This document shows, one piece after another, positions 19,197-30,400 of a DNA stretch of 64,000 nucleotides. The translations under genes were made by a program, and so were the position numbers. Below the pieces are notes generated by a model. That model was given only the letters and a program-made list of their open reading frames with translations, had not been told where the DNA came from and did not search any database. This DNA comes from an uncultured Christensenella sp. (GTDB taxonomy: Bacteria > Bacillota > Clostridia > Christensenellales > Borkfalkiaceae), in NCBI GenBank assembly GCA_910586065.1, contig CAJUGI010000001.1, forward strand, positions 124,001 to 188,000, read 5' to 3'. The number at the start of each line of letters is the position of its first letter. Position 1 is the first letter of the stretch.

Positions 19197-22100
19197 GAGA
19201 AAGAACGAAAATTATTCACCCGTAGTTTCGGCGGGAACAAGAAGCCCCAAAGGGTTTTTGCTGATAAGCATTATTGCCGCGCTGTGTGCGGACGTGTGTG
19301 TTTCGGCAATTCTGATATGGTCGGCGGTGCCGGTGCTTTATTGGATTTTTCCGGTGCTTGCAATGGCGGCGGACGCGCTGTTTTTGCTGTGTGCGGTTTT
19401 TACAAACTTCCGTTTTAAATATTCCGTGGGCGAGCTTTGCGCGTTTGTCGTGTTTATATGCGCAATTGCGGTTGCAGAAAACGTTGTGAACCTGACGGGA
19501 GAAACGGTTACTCTTTCGGTAGCTGCCGCCGTGATGTGGACGGCTTCGCACCTTTTATCGGTAATTTGCGTTGTCGCCACTGCCGTGCACGCGTCCAAGA
19601 GGATAAGAGGCAATAAGATTGCCAAGATTATTGCGGCTTCGCTGTTTTGTGCGCTTGCGGCGGTATGCGCGGTTTTTTACGGTTTGTACGTGTTCGGCGG
19701 AGGTTTTTTCGGTCAGGGCGGTTACGGCGTGCGCCCGCTCGAATACGTTTATAACGAAGTTACGGACAGCTATTCCGTTGCCGGCGTTATGCAGGGCAGA
19801 GGAGAAATAGTAGTTATTCCCGAAACGTTTAACGATAAAAAGGTGGACGGGGTAAGTTATAAGGTTTTTTGCGCGGAGGGCGTGACGGACGTGCATATGG
19901 CGTCTGCGGATGTTAAATTTACGGACGCGGAGGAGCTTTCTCATTTCGGCGGGGAAATAAATATACACGCCGATAAAGAAGACGTTGAAACTTTGCGCGG
20001 CGCATTTTATTCTGCCAGAGGTACGACTTTTAAAGCGTACGATTTGGCTAACTGCGTGGTGCCAAACGTGGACGCGGACGAGGTTTACGTTGCGTTTGCT
20101 TACGACCAAGACAGTTACGCCGCGGTAAACGGCAAAGTTTTGCCGATATGGACCGGCAAAAAGGGTGACGAGTTCCGCTTACTTTTTACATATTACGAAA
20201 ATTATTCATACATAAGATATAATTCTTCTTCGGATGAAAGCGGGCTTTACGAAAGTTATACGGGATTCGGCGGAAAGGTTTTAAAGGAACTTAAGTTTTT
20301 CGACCCGTCGAAAGAGGTTGAAGGCGATGTCGTTTCCGGCTGGGGTGCGGAAGGAAACACCGTGCTTGACGGCGCTGTAATAAACGACAGTGTTAAGGTA
20401 AAGGTTGAGTTTGAAAACGTTTACCGCATAAAAGTGCAGAACGACAACGACGCGAAGTACGAACCCGGCGCAATTTTTAAATCGTTGTACACCGGCGGAC
20501 AATTTGTCGGCTACAGATACGCAACGGCGGCGACTTTCGACGGCGTTTTAAACGAAATAAATGACAGCCGACAGGGATTTACTTTGAGCTATAATTACGG
20601 CTTAACCGCTACGGAGAACGGTCAGCCCTACCGCGGCTTTGAAAATTCTGTTTCCGGCTCCGTTAGCAGCCTGACTTCGAACACGGTGTACATTTATCCC
20701 GTGTGGGATTTGAACGCGCCAACCATTACTTCTGCAACCAGTAATGCGGCGGGCGGCAAAATAGTTTACGGCGAGGACCTTGAAATTAAAGCGGCGGCGA
20801 CTGCGCCGGTGGACGGAATGAATGTTGCTTACGCGTGGAGCGGAGCTTATACAACTTCCTCGCAAAGTTTTAAAATACAGCGCGTCGGGCTTAACGACGG
20901 CGGGGATTTTAACCTTACTGTTACGGTTTCGGGCGATAACACTTCGCTTACTTCACAGGCGAAAGCTTCGCTTACGGTTGAAGTTGCAAAGCGCCCCGTG
21001 TACCTTGACTGGACGGGTACCGAAGCGGTAACCTATAACGGCGCGGAGCATAGTATTTCGTTTGAAGTAAGAGCACGGCAGACAGGTTCGGGCTTGCTCG
21101 ACGATGACGGCGTAAGCGTTCACATTTACAGTCAGAACAGCTTTCCCGTGAATATAGGTACAAGTAGTGCAACCTTCAAAAACGCGGGTGCTTACACCGT
21201 AGGGGGAAGGTTAAATAACGTTGCGGCGGCGGATAATTATTATATTGTAAGCAGTACCGAAAGCGTGCAAAAAGTTATTAACAAAGCTCCGCTGGATATA
21301 ACCTGGACGGGGACTTCGGAATTTGTTTACGACAAGACTTTGCACGCTCCCGAATACACCGTTTCGGGCGGGTTCGGTTCGGACGATACTATGATTAGCA
21401 TAGACGGCGCAAGTATATACGCCAACGCATATACGAATACGCAATATTACACGGCGACGGCGGTTACTTCGAACAGCAATTATTATATAACCGAAAACAC
21501 GAAAAGCAGGCGCTTTACCATTGCGCAGAGAGAGGTAACGTTAAGCTGGCTTACCGACACGATAGGATATACGGGCGAAGAACTGGCTCCGCTTGTCGTG
21601 CTTTCTTCGGATAATTTAATCGACGGCGACGCTTTGCGGCTTAGCAGAACGGGCTTTCAAAGAAATACCAACGAATATACGGGAATACCCGAATACATAG
21701 CGACTGCGGTGGTCGGCAACAGAAACTACAAGGCTACGGCGGCTACGGCAACGAAGAAATTTAAGATAGTTCCCAGAAACGTTTCCTTTGTGTGGGACAG
21801 CGCCGCGTCGTTTGAATATAACGGCGCCGTGCAATACCCTAAGGTGACCGATATAGACGGCGCTGTCGCTACCGAGCTTGAGGCGCTTAAAGCTTCGATA
21901 AGCTATACGGGAGGAGGAAAGGACGTTGCCGGCGGAAGTTATACTGCCTTTGCAACCCTTTTAAATAAGAATTATTCCGTTGTGGAAAGTTCGCGCACAA
22001 GCGGATATTATACTATAACTCCCAAGGGAATTACGGTAACGTTTACACAAAGCGTTATGCCGTATATGGGTACTACAATGACGCCTACGCACAGCATTGA

Positions 22101-22851
22101 CGGAAGAATAGGCAACGACAACGTGGGGCTTGTGCTTGACGGACGCGGTGAAAATGCGGGGGATTACACCATTACGCCGAGAGCGACGAATGCGAATTAT
22201 AAAGTGGTTTCGGAACCGTTTAACTATACGATTACAAAGGCTCCTATCGCATTTGAATGGACGTCGGGGGCGCTTGTTTATAACGGACGGGTGCACAGCC
22301 CCGTACCTACGGTAAACGGCACGATTTATCCCCGCGACCAGATTGAAATTGTTTGTACTTACGACAAGCCCGACGCTAACCGCAAAAATATCGGGCAGTT
22401 CACGGCAACGGCAAAGATTGTAAGCAAAATTCCTTCGAGACCGGCGGATAATTACGAAATTATTTCGGGCGCAACGAATGAGTTTTTTATAAATTACGTT
22501 CAGCTTGAAATATCTGTTTCGAATACGAATTTGGTATATAACGGATATGCTCAGGCGCCCGTCGTTGAAATTAAAAACAAATCGGCGATTGTCGAAGGCG
22601 ATGTTCTCGAGCTCGTAGTTACGGGCGGCGGAACCGAAGTCGGTTCTTACACACTGACGGTTAAGCTTAAAAACAACAATTCGGAGCCTGCGAAAAATTA
22701 TAAGCTTAAATATGAAAACCAATTTGATTTGGAAATAAGCGTTAACTTTAATATAATTGCGCCGGACGCGCGGCGGATTGATTTTGCCGAGGGCGGAAAA
22801 AGCTTTTATGAGGAAGTTGCCGAAGCGCGCGCGGAAGGAGGGAGCTTATGA
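19189..22851 (+). CDS. Five-TM membrane protein with seven extracellular MBG-like domains
   Basis: The first 175 residues hold five hydrophobic segments (about 22-44, 46-74, 80-100, 106-133, 143-172); positive loops (MFKRKN, KRIRGNK) place the N terminus inside and the long C-terminal part outside. Residues 180-330 resemble a BspA-like/leucine-rich-repeat cap. The rest is beta domains, seven beginning with a basic or Pro linker, an alternating hydrophobic strand and a YNG-type turn (VTYNGAEHS, FVYDKTLHA, IGYTGEELA, FEYNGAVQY, MPYMGTTMT, LVYNGRVHS, LVYNGYAQA), the MBG-domain pattern. An adhesin-like surface protein is unexpected amid helicases, yet it overlaps the upstream gene by 8 bases and the downstream gene by 4, which ties it to the operon. 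It could sense or anchor the system at the envelope (inference). Confidence 0.8.
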   Translation: MFKRKNENYSPVVSAGTRSPKGFLLISIIAALCADVCVSAILIWSAVPVLYWIFPVLAMAADALFLLCAVFTNFRFKYSVGELCAFVVFICAIAVAENVVNLTGETVTLSVAAAVMWTASHLLSVICVVATAVHASKRIRGNKIAKIIAASLFCALAAVCAVFYGLYVFGGGFFGQGGYGVRPLEYVYNEVTDSYSVAGVMQGRGEIVVIPETFNDKKVDGVSYKVFCAEGVTDVHMASADVKFTDAEELSHFGGEINIHADKEDVETLRGAFYSARGTTFKAYDLANCVVPNVDADEVYVAFAYDQDSYAAVNGKVLPIWTGKKGDEFRLLFTYYENYSYIRYNSSSDESGLYESYTGFGGKVLKELKFFDPSKEVEGDVVSGWGAEGNTVLDGAVINDSVKVKVEFENVYRIKVQNDNDAKYEPGAIFKSLYTGGQFVGYRYATAATFDGVLNEINDSRQGFTLSYNYGLTATENGQPYRGFENSVSGSVSSLTSNTVYIYPVWDLNAPTITSATSNAAGGKIVYGEDLEIKAAATAPVDGMNVAYAWSGAYTTSSQSFKIQRVGLNDGGDFNLTVTVSGDNTSLTSQAKASLTVEVAKRPVYLDWTGTEAVTYNGAEHSISFEVRARQTGSGLLDDDGVSVHIYSQNSFPVNIGTSSATFKNAGAYTVGGRLNNVAAADNYYIVSSTESVQKVINKAPLDITWTGTSEFVYDKTLHAPEYTVSGGFGSDDTMISIDGASIYANAYTNTQYYTATAVTSNSNYYITENTKSRRFTIAQREVTLSWLTDTIGYTGEELAPLVVLSSDNLIDGDALRLSRTGFQRNTNEYTGIPEYIATAVVGNRNYKATAATATKKFKIVPRNVSFVWDSAASFEYNGAVQYPKVTDIDGAVATELEALKASISYTGGGKDVAGGSYTAFATLLNKNYSVVESSRTSGYYTITPKGITVTFTQSVMPYMGTTMTPTHSIDGRIGNDNVGLVLDGRGENAGDYTITPRATNANYKVVSEPFNYTITKAPIAFEWTSGALVYNGRVHSPVPTVNGTIYPRDQIEIVCTYDKPDANRKNIGQFTATAKIVSKIPSRPADNYEIISGATNEFFINYVQLEISVSNTNLVYNGYAQAPVVEIKNKSAIVEGDVLELVVTGGGTEVGSYTLTVKLKNNNSEPAKNYKLKYENQFDLEISVNFNIIAPDARRIDFAEGGKSFYEEVAEARAEGGSL

Positions 22852-23942
22852 TTTGCGAGCATTGCAAAAAGGAATTTAAAGAGCCGCTCGAACTTTATAA
22901 CGGCGAGTGGGCGTGTCCGTTGTGCCGCGAGAATATAAGCGTTACTTTAAAGGAACTTGTAGTCACGCACGAAAACGAGGAGCTTTTCAACCTTTCGGAA
23001 ATTTGCTATTTCCGCGCGATTAAGGCGGAGAACCGCAAGGATTATCAGCGCGATTTGAATAAGGCGGTAAGTCTTTGCCGCGAGGCGGCGAAGTTGCAGC
23101 ACCCCAAAGCGCTTTTAAGAATGGGTTATTATTACGACGCGGGATATATCGCGTTTGATATAAACGAAGCCTTTAAGATGGCTCACGATTATTACAAAGC
23201 CGTCTGGACGGCGGCGCGCATAGACGTGAATTATGTTGGCGGCGTTGCCGAAGACTGGGGAGCAAACGGAATTAAGCTTAAAGAACGCGCCGCGCTGTTA
23301 TATTTAAACCTTTTAAAGAACGTACCCGAAAAGTATTCGAATAACGCGGTTTATAACTACGGCGACGCGAAAGCGGCGGTAATTGCGGCAGGATTGCCGG
23401 TTAAGCTTGCAGACGGCGGTGCGGACGGACGCGAAGAGGACAGGGCGGTTAAAATTCTGGAAATTTTCGAATCGTGCAAGTCGGGAGAACGCGCGCCGTT
23501 GTTCGGGATTTTAAGAGTGGACGGAGAAACGTTTAAGCGGCTTGCCGAAATTAAGGACGCGGGAAAAAAGGAAAAGCGTGCAAAGCTGTTCAAATATGCG
23601 GTTTCGGTGGATATAGTTATGCTTAACGAGCAGACGGGCAACGCAAAAACCATAAGAAAAGAAGAGGACGTTTCGGTAATAAAGGACGACGAACAGTATT
23701 ATTTATACTTTTTCAACGTCGGCGGCAAGCAACCCAAGGCGGGCAACTTCAAGCGCGCGCAAAAGGTAATAGAAAGGGAAACAAACCGCGGCGAATACGG
23801 CAGGGTTTTGGAGCTGGGCGACAGGGCTAAATCACTGGGCGGGGATTTTGTGTTTTATGCGGACGACGTTTTAAAATATAAATCCAAGTCGGAATCGTTC
23901 GCTCATGCGGCGGGAGATTTGATTAACGCTGTTTTAAAATAA
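22848..23942 (+). CDS. Zinc-ribbon protein with Sel1-like repeats
   Basis: MICEHCKKEF ... WACPLCRENI (residues 1-30) is an N-terminal zinc ribbon with two CxxC pairs. Residues about 45-130 contain helical pairs with LCREAAKLQHPKALLRMGYY and a following YAGYIAFD-like turn, the Sel1/TPR-like pattern used for protein contacts. The C-terminal 200 residues, about half of them charged, are unassigned. ATG overlaps the upstream stop by 4 bases (ATGA) and has GGAAGGAGG. Probably a scaffold or adaptor between the membrane protein and the cytoplasmic ATPases (inference). Confidence 0.7.
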   Translation: MICEHCKKEFKEPLELYNGEWACPLCRENISVTLKELVVTHENEELFNLSEICYFRAIKAENRKDYQRDLNKAVSLCREAAKLQHPKALLRMGYYYDAGYIAFDINEAFKMAHDYYKAVWTAARIDVNYVGGVAEDWGANGIKLKERAALLYLNLLKNVPEKYSNNAVYNYGDAKAAVIAAGLPVKLADGGADGREEDRAVKILEIFESCKSGERAPLFGILRVDGETFKRLAEIKDAGKKEKRAKLFKYAVSVDIVMLNEQTGNAKTIRKEEDVSVIKDDEQYYLYFFNVGGKQPKAGNFKRAQKVIERETNRGEYGRVLELGDRAKSLGGDFVFYADDVLKYKSKSESFAHAAGDLINAVLK

Positions 23943-23954
23943 AGGAGTTAAAAG

Positions 23955-25478
23955 ATGTTAGGTGACAAAATTCAGAAAATAGAGATGACTGCGGCGGCGA
24001 ACGGGCTGGCGGTGCACAGAAATTTCAATGTAAGGTATATTGCAAGCCACAGTTATTTTCGTGCGCCGGAAATTCTTGCGGACCAGATTGCCGACGATTT
24101 GCTTAAAATCTGCGATTCCGGCGTGAACAGCGGATTTAACGGTTCGATGAAGAGCGCGATTTCAAAGCTTACTTCGCTGATGGTGGATTTGACCAAGGTG
24201 CGTGAAAACGACGTTAAAGCTTACAACAAGTGCGCCGTGCAGAGGGATAAAGTTATGAAATCTTTGGAATTGCGCGGAGAAGAGGTAACCGAGGAAACAG
24301 GCATAAAGGCTTCCATTAAAAAATATATCGATACCTCGGTTAAGGCGATTGATACTTTAGAGGCGTTGAATTCGGAAGAGAACGATTTTTGTACGATTGA
24401 CGAAAAGCAGATTAAGCGGTTTAACGAGAGCAAGGAAAAGTTTGAGGAGCTTTTAAAAGCTCTGGATAAAGTTTCGGACGTTTCGAGTAAGGACGCGGTT
24501 GCGTATTCGAACAGCGTGATAAAGTGCATTTTAGACTGGCGTGAAGCGTTTTCCGAGAGGATGTGCACGCCAGACACCGTTAAAAAACTTGACGAGGCGA
24601 TTGAGCTTTTGAATAAGTGGGCGCAGAACGTTAAGATAGTTTCTAAGCGCGAAAGAGCTAAAGAGGCGGAATTCGTAAAGTATGAAGAAGACGACGTCGG
24701 CAGGCTTTCGGAGTGCACGGGAACATTTGAGACCTTGCAGGTATTTAAGGACAGAATGGACGAAAAGGCGCGTGATATCGAAGAGAGCAAGAAGAGCCTC
24801 AACGAATACGACGGACAGCTTTTAGAAGTTAAGAACGCGCTTATTAACCTTGAAAACGACAAAAAACAGATTGCCATAAACCTGAAAAACACGGGCGACG
24901 TGCAGGCTGCCAACCTTGCCGCGGCGGACCTTAAACGGCGAAAAAACGAGCTGGAAAACAAGTACCGTGAAATAAGCGCGGCTATTAAGCGGAGTCAAGC
25001 CTTAAACGCGGACATAACCGCGCAGGAGAAAATATATTCGCGCCTTAAAACCGTTTACGACAAGGTGATGACGTATAAAAAGGACCCCGCCATGCTGTGC
25101 ATTATTACAAACGGGGTTAACTTTACTTCGCTTGCAAAGATGTTCAGGGGCGTTTTCGACAGTGAAACGGTAGATAACGCGCTTAAAGACATAGTGAGAA
25201 TTAACACCACGGTAAACGAGTTGAAGGGTATGAGAATAGAGACGGCGCAGAAGCTTACGCAATTTGTGGATATTGCCGATTCCGTTCTGAATGATTATGT
25301 TATAGAAGAAGAGGAAAAAGAGGAGATTGTGCTTGAATCCAAGAACGGAATGAGCGCTGACCTTTTGAGTATTCTGGGTGAACTCGAAGGCGCGGATTTG
25401 GAAGAAAAGGAGGAAGAAAAGCAGACGAATAAAATTTTGGACGAGCTGGGTATTCCTCTTACGGACGACGACAACTGA
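23955..25478 (+). CDS. Long coiled-coil protein
   Basis: A 507-residue, highly charged and mostly helical protein. Heptad-rich stretches lie around 150-200 and 250-370 (for example EESKKSLNEYDGQLLEVKNA and LKRRKNELENKYREISAAI). No enzyme motif, signal or membrane segment is visible. It starts 12 bases after the previous stop with AAAGGAG and is followed 8 bases later by the metallopeptidase-like gene. A structural or PspA/SMC-arm-like role is possible, but only the coiled coil is directly seen. Confidence 0.7.
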   Translation: MLGDKIQKIEMTAAANGLAVHRNFNVRYIASHSYFRAPEILADQIADDLLKICDSGVNSGFNGSMKSAISKLTSLMVDLTKVRENDVKAYNKCAVQRDKVMKSLELRGEEVTEETGIKASIKKYIDTSVKAIDTLEALNSEENDFCTIDEKQIKRFNESKEKFEELLKALDKVSDVSSKDAVAYSNSVIKCILDWREAFSERMCTPDTVKKLDEAIELLNKWAQNVKIVSKRERAKEAEFVKYEEDDVGRLSECTGTFETLQVFKDRMDEKARDIEESKKSLNEYDGQLLEVKNALINLENDKKQIAINLKNTGDVQAANLAAADLKRRKNELENKYREISAAIKRSQALNADITAQEKIYSRLKTVYDKVMTYKKDPAMLCIITNGVNFTSLAKMFRGVFDSETVDNALKDIVRINTTVNELKGMRIETAQKLTQFVDIADSVLNDYVIEEEEKEEIVLESKNGMSADLLSILGELEGADLEEKEEEKQTNKILDELGIPLTDDDN

Positions 25479-25486
25479 TTTGAATT

Positions 25487-27448
25487 ATGAGTTATAAGGA
25501 CATACTCGAAAAGGCAAACGCCGCATATATAAGGGAAACGGAAACCCGCGCGCTTGCGGTTCAGACCGAAGCTTTGGATAAACTTTTGGCGGAAAAGGAC
25601 TTGCTGCCGGATTACCGTGCGAAAGCCGAGGCTTTGCGGCGCAGAATGTACGTTAAGCTGTGCGCTTTACTGTATATTAAAAGTTTCGACGGCGCGGTTT
25701 TGGAGAGAACGTTGAATTATATTGCCGCCGAAAAGCCTGATTGCGAAGAAAAGGGATTTAAAAAGACGGTTGCGGTAATGGACGCGGCGGCGGAGTTACT
25801 TAAAAAAGTTGCTTTTGCCGCTGAACGGACGGATGAAATTAAAAAATCGCTTTTATACCGCGGCGTGCAGGTTGCGGATTTTGACGCCTGCGGCGTTGCG
25901 GCAAAAGAAATTACTTTTATAAAAGAGACCGTTGAGAAACAGGAGTTTTTGAATCCGTTCGGCGAAAACGTTGCGTTTGCCGACGTGCGTGCAGAGATGT
26001 TGAAAAGGCTTGACGACGTGCTTTCGGAAGTAAACGGAATGGGCGCGGAGGCGGTTAAAAGCGCGGTAAGCGATTACGTTTTTGATATATCGGACGAATT
26101 TGAGCTGTATGAATATTTTCCTCTGCCCGATTGCGACGAGGGCGGAAGGGCGCGCGCAACCGTTTTGTGTACGCCGTTTAAGGACGAGGCCAAACTTTAT
26201 GCGACTTTTGCGCGCAGGGAAACGCAGGACGAACGCGGGCGCAAAAATAAAGTTAAATTATATTGTTTAGACTGTTCGGTGTTTGAAAGAAACGGTTTCG
26301 GGTTTGCCGAAAACGTGTTTATGTTTTTAAAAACGGAGAATGCGGACTGTTTGGCTTTTGGCGCGGAGGCGTTAACCGATAAAGTGCAAACGGCGTTTTT
26401 GAAATGTGCGATGCACTACGGAAAAGACGGAGGACAAGTTTTTGTCGTTGACGAATCCGGCGACGGAAAACTTTACGCGGCGGCGCTTGCCGCGGCGCAG
26501 GAGGACAAAACGCTATCTTCCGTGGACGTCAGCAGGACTTATATTTCGGTTCCCGCATATTCGGACGCGGAACAGGAACTCAGGGACAGAGGGATGCTTT
26601 CGGAACCCGCCGATTACGAACGTTTGAAACGTATGCCGTTTATGGGGTTTGCGGGGCTTAACAAAATCGTACGGGCGTGCGTTCAGGGAATGAAGAACTG
26701 GTACGACGTAGGCATAAGACTTTCAGCCGAAAATCGGGAAAGAGCCGAAAGATATTTAAGGAAGTTGCCGTCGGTATATCTTTTGATAGATTCGGGCTGG
26801 GGGGATTTTTCCTCTTTCGACACGGAAAAAGACGACGGCGGACACGAATTCGATTACGACGGAATAAAGAGCGTTCATCTTAAAAACATACGCGCGATAG
26901 TTGAGAGCGGTGAAAGCGTTTTTGCAAAGTGCGGAATGATAGCGCGTTACTGCACGACCGGCGGCGGCGACAGGCTGGACTGGCAAAAACTTTCGAAAGA
27001 CGAAATGCAGGACAGGCTGGATATGGCAACGAAACTTGTGTTTAAGGTGCTTGGAGTGACGGAGGTCGTGCCGGAAGTTCAGCTTTTGGATGAACTGGAC
27101 AATCCGACGGCGGGCGGACTTTGCATTGACGGCGGCAAGCAGATACGGTATAAATATTCGTGTATGCTCGGCGACTGGGAGTGGGCGATGGGATGTATCG
27201 TTCACGAAAGTTTTCACGCTTTGCAGAACAAACTTGCGCAGGGCGGCTGGTCGCGGTGGTATTACGACAATATGGGCATAACACGCGGCAGAGTGGAGCA
27301 GTGGCTGCGAACGAGAAAGATATATAACCCGAACACAAAGAGCGACGTTTATCAGGTTCATATTTACGAGAGTGACGCGAGGGCTTTCGAAGCAGACTGC
27401 GACGACGGAAGAAATTATGCCTGGAACGGAATGGATTTTGATTTCTGA
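25487..27448 (+). CDS. Zincin-type metallopeptidase-like protein
   Basis: The 653-residue protein ends in a putative metallopeptidase domain: HESFH at 573-577 fits HExxH, followed by ALQ, and YESDARAFE at about 627-635 supplies a Glu in the gluzincin ExxA pattern. A conserved-looking DGGKQIRYKYSCML strand precedes the helix. The first 500 residues match nothing I know and contain no other catalytic motif. No signal peptide, so the putative protease acts inside the cell, perhaps on a component of the same system or on a host target. The ribosome binding site is weak, and the start lies 8 bases after the upstream stop, suggesting reinitiation. Confidence 0.7.
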   Translation: MSYKDILEKANAAYIRETETRALAVQTEALDKLLAEKDLLPDYRAKAEALRRRMYVKLCALLYIKSFDGAVLERTLNYIAAEKPDCEEKGFKKTVAVMDAAAELLKKVAFAAERTDEIKKSLLYRGVQVADFDACGVAAKEITFIKETVEKQEFLNPFGENVAFADVRAEMLKRLDDVLSEVNGMGAEAVKSAVSDYVFDISDEFELYEYFPLPDCDEGGRARATVLCTPFKDEAKLYATFARRETQDERGRKNKVKLYCLDCSVFERNGFGFAENVFMFLKTENADCLAFGAEALTDKVQTAFLKCAMHYGKDGGQVFVVDESGDGKLYAAALAAAQEDKTLSSVDVSRTYISVPAYSDAEQELRDRGMLSEPADYERLKRMPFMGFAGLNKIVRACVQGMKNWYDVGIRLSAENRERAERYLRKLPSVYLLIDSGWGDFSSFDTEKDDGGHEFDYDGIKSVHLKNIRAIVESGESVFAKCGMIARYCTTGGGDRLDWQKLSKDEMQDRLDMATKLVFKVLGVTEVVPEVQLLDELDNPTAGGLCIDGGKQIRYKYSCMLGDWEWAMGCIVHESFHALQNKLAQGGWSRWYYDNMGITRGRVEQWLRTRKIYNPNTKSDVYQVHIYESDARAFEADCDDGRNYAWNGMDFDF

Positions 27449-27496
27449 TATAAAGAAACGCATATATTCGAACTGATTTGGCTTAAGAGGGAATAA

Positions 27497-30400
27497 GTGG
27501 AGCTTTTAGACAATTTTATTAACGAGCTTTTGCATATTAACGACGCAAGAGCAAACAAATTGATAGACGTGGGGAATCTTTTTGCCGCCGGAAATTCCGC
27601 GGACGGCGAAAAGGCATTTAAGCTGTGGCGCGAGGGCGGCAACGAAGGGGCGGTTATGCTTGCTACCGCCGCGGCGCGTAAGGGAAAACTTTCGAACAGG
27701 ACTGTTCTGGAAAATTCCGCGCTTACAAAAACGCTTGTAAACAATCCGAAAGTTGAAAAGTGGCTCTGGAGCAATTTGAACGGCGTAAGCGACCCTAAAA
27801 AACTTGACGGATTTATTGACGGCGTTTATAAAGAATTGAATTTAAAGGGCAATAACCCGCTGTTTTTGGGTGTCGGTTGCCTTAAGTGGGAAACTGCGGT
27901 TGCCGACGGAATAGAAGCCGTGTGTTCTCCGCTTTTGATTTTCCCCGTAAAGCTTGTGCGCGGCACGCAGACAAGCAACGTGGAGATAGAGTTCGTTGAC
28001 GACGACGCTTATTTTAATCCTTGTCTTATTCACAGACTGAGACGCGACTTATCCGAATATGTATCGGACAACTTTCCGCACCCCAACGGAGAAGGGGCGG
28101 ATTTTGACGCGCCTGTCGATTTAAATGTGCTCGGCGACGGGAATTTATATTTTGAACGGGTGGAAAAGCACGTTAAAAACTGTTCCGGCGGCGGGGCGTT
28201 CGAATTTTACCGCAACGCGCTTGTAATTGCGCAGTACAACCACAGCGATATGTGTATGTATTACGACGTGCGGCGCAACAGGGAAAAGATTTACGCAAGT
28301 CCGCTAGTTAAAAAAGTTTTCGGCGGCGGTGCGGAACAGGAACCTCCCGCACAGGATTGCGGCGCCGATTTTATTCTGCCTGCCGACAGCATACAGCAAA
28401 AGCTGATTAAAAGAGTGGCGCGCGGGGAAAGTTTAATAGTTAAGGGACCGCCGGGAACCGGCAAAACCTTGACCATAGCCAATATGATTGCGGCGCTTTT
28501 GTCGCAGGGGAAAAGGGTGCTTGTGGCTTCGAAAAAGTTGTCGGCACTGGGCGAAATTAACGCGAAGCTTCCAGAAAGACTGAGAAAATTCGTGATGCTT
28601 TTGGATTACGAAACCGAAAGACAGGCGGCTGCGGTAAACCCCGAAGAGGTTAAAAAAGAACTTAAAAAGATTGTGCGCGGGCGCAGGGAATACGTTTACG
28701 ATAAGACTGTTACGGGGGCTTACGCACAGACTGCGGCGGAAAAGACGGACGCTGTATTTGAACTTAACTCTTATTATACCGCCGCGTTTAAAGAGGGCGA
28801 CGTTGCGGGCGGAAGTTATTTTGACGCTTTGGATACGTATTACAAAAACGATTTGCCTGCGGCGGAGTTTGTGAAGCCGGAAGAGGCTGCGAAAATTTCG
28901 CGCAAGGAATATAACGCTTTATACGCGAAAGTCGGAACGGCGGCAAAGCATTTTGCTAAGATGAGCGCGGTGACCGGATTTGAAAAGTGCCCGTGGGCGG
29001 AATGTGCAAAACTCGAAGACACCGAGGGGGCAATCGGCGAATACGCCGGTTTTTGCAGGCTTTGGGAAAAAACGAGGGAGCTTTTGAAACCGCTTTTTAA
29101 CGCGTTTCCGAATATTGATTTCAGCGGCGTGCCCGTGGGTGGTATCGCCGGCGTTGCGAGCGGAAATGCGCTTGACAGAATAAATACCGGAAAGTTACTT
29201 TCTTGCGAAAAAATTCCGTTTGATTCGGGAGAGCTTAAAGAGCTTTTAAAGGATTGTGTGGACAATCCGCTTTCGGATTCCGTTGAATTTTTTGAGGAGA
29301 ATTCGGACAAATGCTTTGAGGGGGTTGTTAACTGCGGTGCCGATGGAACGCTTACGCCCGCCGAAATTGAATTTATTTATGCAAACCGAGGGATATTTTA
29401 CCGCGGAAACACCGTTCTGACCGAAGGCGCGACCGGTGAAAAGATTGAGGAAGTTGCGGATAAAATATGCGAACTCGATTTAAAGCGCAGAGAAGCGGAG
29501 TTGGATACGCTTGCAGTGTTTGCGCTTTCGGATTCGAAGGAAACGGATTTAATTAAGAAATCGTTTGGGGCGCTGTTGCCTTATAAGGGAGCGGAAGAAC
29601 CTAAAAGATTCGATTTCAAAGCTAAGGGGGCTTTTAAAAAGCTTGCGGCAATCAGCGTGCGCAAAAATGCGAAATTCAAGGATATTGCGGGGGCAATCGC
29701 TTCTTATGAAGAATTTTTGCGGCTTGACGGCGAGCTTTGCTCTCTTACGCACGTTCTGACGAAAACATTCGGACGGCAGCTTTTAAAGGACGAGCTTAAA
29801 TGCCTGTTTACCGTTCTTGCGAAAAGCAGGCTTGCCGGAATGACGGTAAAAGATTATCTTGAAAGCGTTAAGGCGGTTTACCCCGATTTGTGCGCCTGCC
29901 TTGAAAAGTGCAAAATAAAGCGCGGCGTCTGTGATTTGAACGAATTCAAAGCGGCTGTTTCGGCTAAACTTAAATTTGAAAATCTTTCCGGCGCAGTTAA
30001 AAAGATTGCGGAAGCCGCGTGTCTTACTGAGGATATATCCGACGTTTTGTCGTCGGCAAGGACGTTTGCATGCCTTATATCCTTTAAGGAACTGAAAGAA
30101 TTTGAAAATCTTGCGGTTGACGTCTGCACCGATATAATTGCGAAGATTAAAGAATCGGGCGCGGAATTTGCCGGCTGTGCGGAAGAGCTTTCAGAAAGAT
30201 TTGTGAACTTCGGTACGAAGTATTTTAACAACTATTACACGCGTAACGCTTATGTGCTTACGTCTGTGGAGCTGGATAATTTTGCGGCGTGCGCCACGGA
30301 CAGAACGCTTGTTGGAGCGGCGGCGGAATATTATTCGGTTATAACCGGTGAAAACAACGCTTTGCCGCTGGATAAATTTTTCGGCTTTTACGAGCGCGGG

